64,000 nt of DNA from Cyclina sinensis (taxonomy: Eukaryota; Mollusca; Bivalvia; Venerida; Veneridae). This document shows, piece by piece, positions 58,536-64,000 of this stretch (position 1 is the first letter of the stretch; every line of letters starts with the position of its first letter). The notes under the pieces were generated by a model, which saw only the letters and a list, made by a program, of their open reading frames with translations, made no database searches and had not been told where the DNA came from. The DNA is taken from positions 4,830,206-4,894,205 of the forward strand of contig JAAONU010000018.1 in assembly GCA_012932295.1 (NCBI GenBank), given 5' to 3'. Both the position numbers and the translations under genes were made by a program.

Positions 58536-59344
58536 ATGGAGTTGTTGCAGACCGTTACAATGGACTTCCTAGTGTCCCTAAAAATAAAAAATGACATTTT
58601 TCCATTGACACTAAATTTGTTTAAAGTGTGTGAGAAAGTTAAAAACAGATGCAGATAAATAAAATGAATTCTACGTTTTTCCTTCTGCTGCTGTTATACT
58701 GTTACTCCTTACTTCAGGTTTCATTCATTTCTACTGCCAACTGCTACTGCGTATTGCTACTGCTTACTTCCTGCTAGTGTAATAATAAACTTAATATTTA
58801 GGCACTTTTCGATTATAGCCATAGAGGAAAATGACATCGTTTTCAGACAATTTTGTTTTCTCGTTTAACACAGGAACGAAACGAAACTACAGCGGAGAGG
58901 AAAGGTATGTCTACCAACATATAAGTAAATTGCTCAAACTTTTTGAAGAACAGAAATTATTGCAGAAAGATTTTAATTCGGTACATTTCAAGCGTGTCTT
59001 TAAATGTACAACATTATTTTGAAGGGAAGATAACTCTGTATGCCTTATCTGCTTTCGTCACCACAGTTCTCTCAAGATGACGTCATAAATTACGTATTCT
59101 TCGCCCTCTTGCGATTTTCTCCAAGCTGAACAGGTCGATTCTCATGTTTATGAAATGACTTGATTTTCTTACAAAATGTCTCGACCAAATGTCCTGTGCG
59201 TTGGGCGAGCACGTGGTCTAACACGTTCTGCTTTGTATGCAGCACACTTAAACATACCATATATATCTTATTTGTATCAAACTTTACTACATAGGTCTAT
59301 TATAATAAAATAGTAAACTAGAACCTAATGGATCCAATAGTGAT
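58536..59344. other. Right flank sequence with an inverted array fragment
   Basis: 58,676-58,775 is, in reverse complement, a string of GCAGTAGCAGT and GGAAAAACGT motifs like the 44-bp arrays of units 1 and 2, but inverted. The rest is unassigned. A 63-codon frame at 58,831-59,022 is not recognised. Confidence 0.55.
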
Positions 59345-60235
59345 TTGATCGTTTTGCTTATAAAAGTCATTGTTTCTCCAACGGGATGTTTATTACCTAT
59401 ATGCCATACTGAATCTAATGGACTTGTGAAACTACAAAACACGATACCAACTCCACCTGTTTGTGTTCCACCTGCAGGCATAGCCCCATCGTGTGAACCT
59501 ATTGAACTCACCGCAAGTTGGGATAATCAGGGATCAGCCTCTCCTCTGCCGGTAAATGTGGAAGCTTCGCACGGACAAAATGCAAACACCTCTACACCGA
59601 CCAGTGTACCTTCTGCTGCTGACGTGAGCACGTCATCTCAAACTTCACAAGGTAATAACGCCTTTCAGTCTGTATGTTGTAATATGTCCATCCATGTACC
59701 TCAAAAACTTAAAGAACAAATTTGGAATGAGTTCGTTGCTCTTAAACATCTTTAAGAAAGAGACATGAATAAGAGTCAATCAATTAAGCTCATTGATTGT
59801 AATCTATTAGTAGAAAATGAGGTAAATTAAAAAAAAACGTCTTCAATATAATTATGGACAGACGCCTTTCTAATTTTCATTCAAATCATGATGAAATTTC
59901 AACATTTAGCATCTATCTTTTACAATACATGAACATATAAGGCTTACTGCAAAGCGTAGCACATCTGGCTGGATTGTTCACGATAAATATTTCAGACGGA
60001 AACTATCTCAAGAAAAATCTAAGTCATGGTCATCCGTTGACGGCGAACTTTGGCTTCTAACAATAACTCCATAGGCTACACAGAATGCATATAAGCAGAA
60101 ACCTTGTTTTCTTTCTCGTAACAAGGGTTTTTGCAACAAACAAAATTGTCAATATCAGCATTTATACAAGATCTGTATAGGCCCCCATTCTTTCTTGTCT
60201 TGCAAGTAATCAAATCAAATTACATTGAATTATTT
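59345..60235 (+). pseudogene. Ngaro Gag-like protein, broken
   Basis: The first open part (59,345-59,755) is a Pro/Ser/Thr-rich stretch ending in SIHVPQKLKEQIWNEFVAL, which resembles the start of the conserved Gag region of DIRS/Ngaro elements. After a frameshift come R-S-T-S-G-W and a WSSVDGELWLL stretch. Near 60,100-60,200 is a cysteine/histidine cluster, C-x8-C-x4-C-x3-H followed by C-x3-H-x4-C, consistent with the nucleic-acid-binding fingers of these Gags. It would package element RNA. Assignment rests mainly on position and the finger. Confidence 0.65.
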
Positions 60236-61490
60236 CAGGCAAAGGCTCTCTGCCTGTCCGGGACCGAGATTCTCTCATCCGGCACCATCTCTTAGACAAA
60301 GACCAAACTCCCGTTAAAGCAGATCAATTAGAATATTGGTTAGATCTATTTGGTTACGATGAACACGAGAAGGCTTTTTTATTAACTGGATTTAGCATCG
60401 GATTTTCACTCCAATACACGGGCCATCGAAATTTCATGTACTCAAAAAATTTAAAATCAGCAAATCTTCATCATCATTTCTAAAAACCATTTTGGACAAA
60501 GAAGTAAATGTAGGTCGTATCATAGGCCCATTCGATTCACTGCCTTTTTCAAATCTGCTTATAAACCCTGTCGGACTCGTTCCTAAAAAGACCGGAGGAT
60601 GGCGCCTGATTTCAAATTTATCGTACCCATATGGTGATAGCGTCAACGACTTTATAGACTCAAATTTCTGCTCAGTCCAGTATTCGAAACTTGATAATGT
60701 CATCACGATGATCCAAATAATAGGAACGGGCGCTCTTTTAGGGAAAGTCGATATTCAGTCCGCTTTCAATTTATGTCCTGTACGCCCGGAAGATTTCGCT
60801 TTACTGGGAATTCAATTTGAGAATGAATATTGGGTCCAAAAAAATGTTGCCCATGGGAGCATCAATAAATTGCGCTATTTTTGAACGATTTGCTACTGCC
60901 TTGCAGTGGATAGTTAGTAAATATGCCTAATCTAATAACTAAGACCATTATTTGGACGACTTCATTTTTCTAGGTAGGGCTGAAACACCAGACATTGTTT
61001 ACAGGAAACAATCGACTCAAAAAAGGTGCGGTTAATTTGTTTTCAGTCACTGGTCGGCCTTTTAAATTTCTTCAATAGAGCAATTCTTTCCGGTAGAGCA
61101 TTTAACTGTGAGCTATATTTTGCAATGTCACAAGCTAAGAAACCATACCATTTTATCCGCATCACAACAACTATACGTCAAAATCTAAAAACATGGCTAT
61201 TTTTTCTGGAAAAATATAATCGAGTCTCCGTATTTTGCAATTTAGACTAGGTAACGAATTACGACCTACATTTATATACTGATGCCGCAGGAAACACAAA
61301 TTTTGGGTGCGGGGCTTTTCGTCATGGTGAATGGACTTTAATTAAGTGGCCAGTTTCTTGGAGTGACGAAGTTTTTAAAGACATGACTTTTCTGGAACTC
61401 ATACAAATAGTACTATCCTTTTTATTTATGGGATTCAAAGTTCAAGGGCAAAAAGATAATCATACATACAGACAATCTTAGTCTTTATTC
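60236..61490 (+). pseudogene. Ngaro reverse transcriptase-RNase H, broken
   Basis: It begins with PVRDRDSLIRHHLLDKDQTP and TGFSIGFSLQY, the usual lead-in of DIRS-group RT. The longest open part (60,492-60,884) carries GRIIGPFDSLPFSNLLINPV, GLVPKKTGGWRLISNLSYP and motif A KVDIQSAFNLCPVRPEDF with its catalytic Asp. After a frameshift, motif C reads HYLDDFIFLG with the L-D-D at 60,952-60,960. RNase H follows with LYTDAAGNTNFGCGAF (about 61,275) and FLELIQI (about 61,390), its first two acidic positions. Breaks at 60,880, 61,000-61,030, 61,250 and 61,480 inactivate it. Confidence 0.88.
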
Positions 61491-61499
61491 TCAATAAAA

Positions 61500-62236
61500 A
61501 GTCTTCTCGAAATAGACGCGTCATGTTTCTGTTTTGTAAATTGGTGTTACGGCTTTCAAAATATTAGATCTATACAAATAAAGGCTGTAAATTTACCATC
61601 AAAACAGAATGAAACGTTTTGTATGCAAATCCTTGTTTGAACAGACGCCTTTTCTGTTGCTTTTCAGTTAGCATTTAATGCCTTATTACGAGTAAGTGAA
61701 ACTTATTTTCCTTATAAGGGAGTTAGGCTTACAGAGAACAAGTTTATACTGTTTTTGCCTCATTCAAAAACTGATCAGCTTGGCCAAGGTTGTTTTCTAG
61801 AAGTCTCCTTGTCAGCAGAACATTGCGGTAATTTGAGACTGGATATTGCAAATTATTTGACAAGACGCCCAAAGGCGACGGGCAGTTTCTTTGTCATATG
61901 GATATCTCACCTCTGACTCCGTATCAGTCTCGATCCATCCTTCAGAAAATATTCAGATTTTTAGAAATACCTGAAACAACTTTCAAAAGACATTCTTTCA
62001 GAATAGGAGGTGCAAGTTTCCTTCATAGTTTCGGTTCTGATGAAAAGCTCATACAAAAATTCGGGCGTTGGAAATCATCTGCATACAAAACATACATCAG
62101 ACCCAAGAAGAATTTAATTATATTACATAAGAGTGACTTCATCAATTTGACAGGACATGACGTCATAATAAGCTACACGCTTCATGAATGTATACGCAAT
62201 TCTTTAATCAATACCTTAAACTTGCAGCTGTATTAA
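61500..62236 (+). pseudogene. Ngaro tyrosine recombinase, broken
   Basis: This enzyme would insert the circular cDNA by site-specific recombination. The catalytic set is still readable: the first Arg in ALLRVSE (codon at 61,689-61,691), H-x-x-R in HSFRIGGA (His 61,991-61,993, Arg 62,000-62,002), Trp in GRWKS (62,069-62,071) and the nucleophile Tyr in YIR (62,093-62,095). The C-terminal open part runs 61,898-62,236. A frameshift near 61,895 and a stop near 61,637 separate it from the upstream half. The Arg-His-Arg-Trp-Tyr spacing fits DIRS-type recombinases. Confidence 0.9.
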
Positions 62237-62655
62237 CAGTATGGATAATAAGATCATCCATAATCAGAGACTTATTCCTTTATGTCTCAGACAAAAACCT
62301 TGGCCTGTCTGAAATTGGAGGCGTAGTAGAATGGCATTTTCAGCTTGGTATGCGTAGGCACCACCAAACAGGCACTATACAAAGTATGTTAGAGGATAAA
62401 CCAGCTCCGTATATGATGATAATACATTGCGGTGCAAATGACTTGAGCCAAATAAATTTAGGTTATGCACAATATATCCTTAAATCAGCTATTTAGGAAA
62501 TTTCTATTTTAATTCCATATACACGAATGTTTTTTTCTCTCAAATTCTACCAAGGCTGCGATACAGAGATGAAAATAATCACATTAAGTTAAATAAAGAC
62601 AGAAGAAGGCTCATCGTCGGTGACCCCCGGTCCATATTCCGCACGACTACATTTT
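62230..62655 (+). pseudogene. SGNH-family hydrolase of Ngaro element, broken
   Basis: The frame overlaps the end of the recombinase and reads SSIIRDL, then GVVEWHFQLGMR (block II-like Gly region), APYMMIIHCGANDL with the G-x-N-D block III at 62,431-62,442, and, after a stop at 62,494, ILPRLRYRD and a DRRRL-type helix near 62,545-62,610. The nucleophile block, normally G-D/H-S, has lost its glycine (R-S-S). Proteins of this family hydrolyse esters; their role in Ngaro elements is unknown. A block containing the usual C-terminal D-x-x-H was not found before the MITE at 62,659. Confidence 0.72.
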
Positions 62656-62658
62656 GTA

Positions 62659-62960
62659 CCGTGGGATAATTGACCGAAGATTATTCGTTTTCATGAATAT
62701 TTATTAGCAAAGGGAAGTAAGTCCTCGTCGAATGAGATTCCGCAATACAAATAGCTTCTCTTCAGAGTGAAAAGCATGAATAATGACAAGTTACTTAAAA
62801 TAGACGTATTTCCCAAGATTTAAACATGGGCGCGAAAGGCAAATTGTAACGAGTACTTTCATTGGCTGAGATTGCGCAAGGGAAATCTTTCGGAAACCAA
62901 TGAATGTAGGTACTGAATTATTCATGAGTACGAAATTTTTACCAACCAATTGTCCCACGG
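62659..62960. mobile_element. MITE with CCGTGGGA ends and TA duplication
   Basis: The left starts CCGTGGGATAATTG after TA (62,657-62,658). The right end, inverted, starts CCGTGGGACAATTG before TA (62,961-62,962). Weaker symmetry continues inward through TCATGAATA, giving about 45 bp of imperfect inverted repeat. It is 302 bp long and non-coding. The TA duplication suggests a Tc1/mariner-type mobiliser. Confidence 0.85.
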
Positions 62961-62962
62961 TA

Positions 62963-64000
62963 GATAAATAGAGTGAAACGGAATGGATCAAACGTGGGTT
63001 TCCGACGATGGAGAAGGCTTAATACTGCCTTATCGATCTAAACTGTGCATTAGTGTGAGTTGTTGTTACATTCGATACCCACAGATATATGAAGCTCCAG
63101 AGTATTTTAGAGAATCTGTGCAGCCGTCGGAAATAGGGATGAGCATTATGCTTGAGAAGATGCAACAGGCTGTTTATACATTTACTCAAACTGATGCACA
63201 ATGCTATCCTCAGTAAACACTTTAACAGTAATCTTAGAAGGCTATTTCACGCGCTAGACCCGCCATTAAAAAATTTATGAGACAGCTAGGGTTTTTAACC
63301 CTCCCAATTTTTTCTGTTGCGTAGCTTAGGCAGTCTTGACTGCCACGCCTTGACATGCTAGCGCGTCATTGTAATGCAACCACAATGTACATGGCTTGAA
63401 GTTCAAAGAATCGTACAAGAAATTTCTAATTACCGGTGCACGAATCTGTTATTCGTCCGATCGTCCGGCGACCGCCCGATCATCCGGCGGGTTTCCATAA
63501 GAGTTTTGGACATTTGGAAAACAGTAACTGCCATATTGCCCCGACTTACGCCTCCATTTGGGGATCAGCGCAGTTACATAAATTTCAAAATTATTATTAT
63601 TAAGTTATTATTAAGTAAATCTTCGCTATGTACTTTGTAGTTGTATTGTTAGCCATAGCAATATAATGCCAAACTTAGTTATCTTTGACAACCTCAATTA
63701 AATTGATTTAAACTTGAATTACTCGATGTGAAATAGTTGATATAAATTTGGATTGAATACAATCAAATAATTCTGATTCTTGTTGAGTTTCTGATCTTTC
63801 CCAATAATTGTGAAGTATTAATTTTATTTCAGTTACTGATTCATCGTCAAACAGGAATTTTTTACCATTATGATATTTTTTTATTCAGTTAAAATGCAAT
63901 TATAGATTTTTTATTTTTAATAGGATGCACGAATCATGAAAACCTAAGACGCTACGTACTATTGTGCTTGAGGCTATGTTTGTTTTCACCCCTGAAATGG
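62963..64000. other. Right end of window, unassigned
   Basis: A 77-codon frame (62,983-63,216) and an 88-codon frame (63,374-63,640) are not recognised. A short imperfect repeat, CGTCCGATCGTCCGGCG / CGCCCGATCATCCGGCG, lies at 63,456-63,489. From 63,560 onward the sequence is AT-rich and featureless. Confidence 0.4.

Larger units (their letters stand above)
59345..62655 (+). mobile_element. Ngaro-type (DIRS order) retrotransposon, degenerate
   Basis: The order is Gag, RT/RNase H, tyrosine recombinase, SGNH hydrolase on one strand. Elements of the DIRS order integrate by a tyrosine recombinase rather than a DDE integrase, and a hydrolase ORF is known for some Ngaro elements. Frameshifts and stops are spread throughout, so it cannot move on its own. 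The terminal repeats were not located, so the true ends may lie up to about 200 bp left of 59,345 and beyond 62,655. Confidence 0.85.

Noticed and set aside
60205..60240. A GT...AG segment between Ngaro Gag and RT that could be an intron
   Set aside because: At about 33 bases it is too short for a normal spliceosomal intron, and the surrounding frames are already broken.
62983..63216. 77-codon frame as a host gene or the tail of the Ngaro hydrolase
   Set aside because: No SGNH block (for example D-x-x-H) or other motif is seen, and an overlapping minus frame of similar length exists.

Overview
The window looks like AT-rich, non-coding DNA from a marine invertebrate nuclear genome, most probably a bivalve mollusc. 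The organism is an inference: mariner, Tc1-like, hAT, Ngaro/DIRS and several LINE remnants sit together with molluscan-style AGCTCAC-ended elements whose internal arrays read GGCCCCGCCCC and TGACCTTGACC. I found no intact host protein-coding gene, no rRNA and no convincing functional tRNA. Every recognisable protein fragment belongs to a transposable element, and all are broken by stops or frameshifts.

The left flank (1 to about 10,640) is mostly anonymous AT-rich sequence. It holds two tRNA-related SINE-like heads, a decayed tandem array, a dead mariner (6,985-7,895) and a 0.75 kb inverted-repeat element flanked by TTAA (9,604-10,360).

The centre is a tandem segmental triplication. Unit 1 runs from about 10,645 to 25,013, unit 2 from 25,014 to 38,662, and unit 3 from 38,663 to about 58,535. 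The shared order is: a hAT-like BED-finger transposase relic (minus), a Tc1-like relic (minus), a TGACCTTGACC repeat, the 3' end of a LINE (plus), a promoter-like E-box/TATA block, a 1.2 kb non-autonomous hAT element, a 44-bp tandem array and a GTACTG-rich block. Each unit also has private changes. Unit 1 has a 1.83 kb mariner whose transposase is interrupted by a 188-bp GT-AG segment. Unit 2 has deletions. Unit 3 has a 3.6 kb LINE, a 3.1 kb foldback element and a 1.13 kb solo LTR, and it has an empty site where units 1 and 2 carry the hAT element. The sharing pattern (left halves of 2 and 3 alike, right halves of 1 and 2 alike) suggests two successive rounds of tandem duplication.

The right flank (58,536-64,000) contains a degenerate Ngaro-type tyrosine-recombinase retrotransposon in the order Gag, RT/RNase H, tyrosine recombinase, SGNH hydrolase (59,345 to about 62,655). 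A 0.3 kb MITE with TA target duplication follows, then about 1 kb of unassigned sequence. The best leads are the dated duplication history, the intron-like segment in the mariner, the foldback element and the Ngaro hydrolase module. I see no sign of a cellular operon, defence system or pathway.
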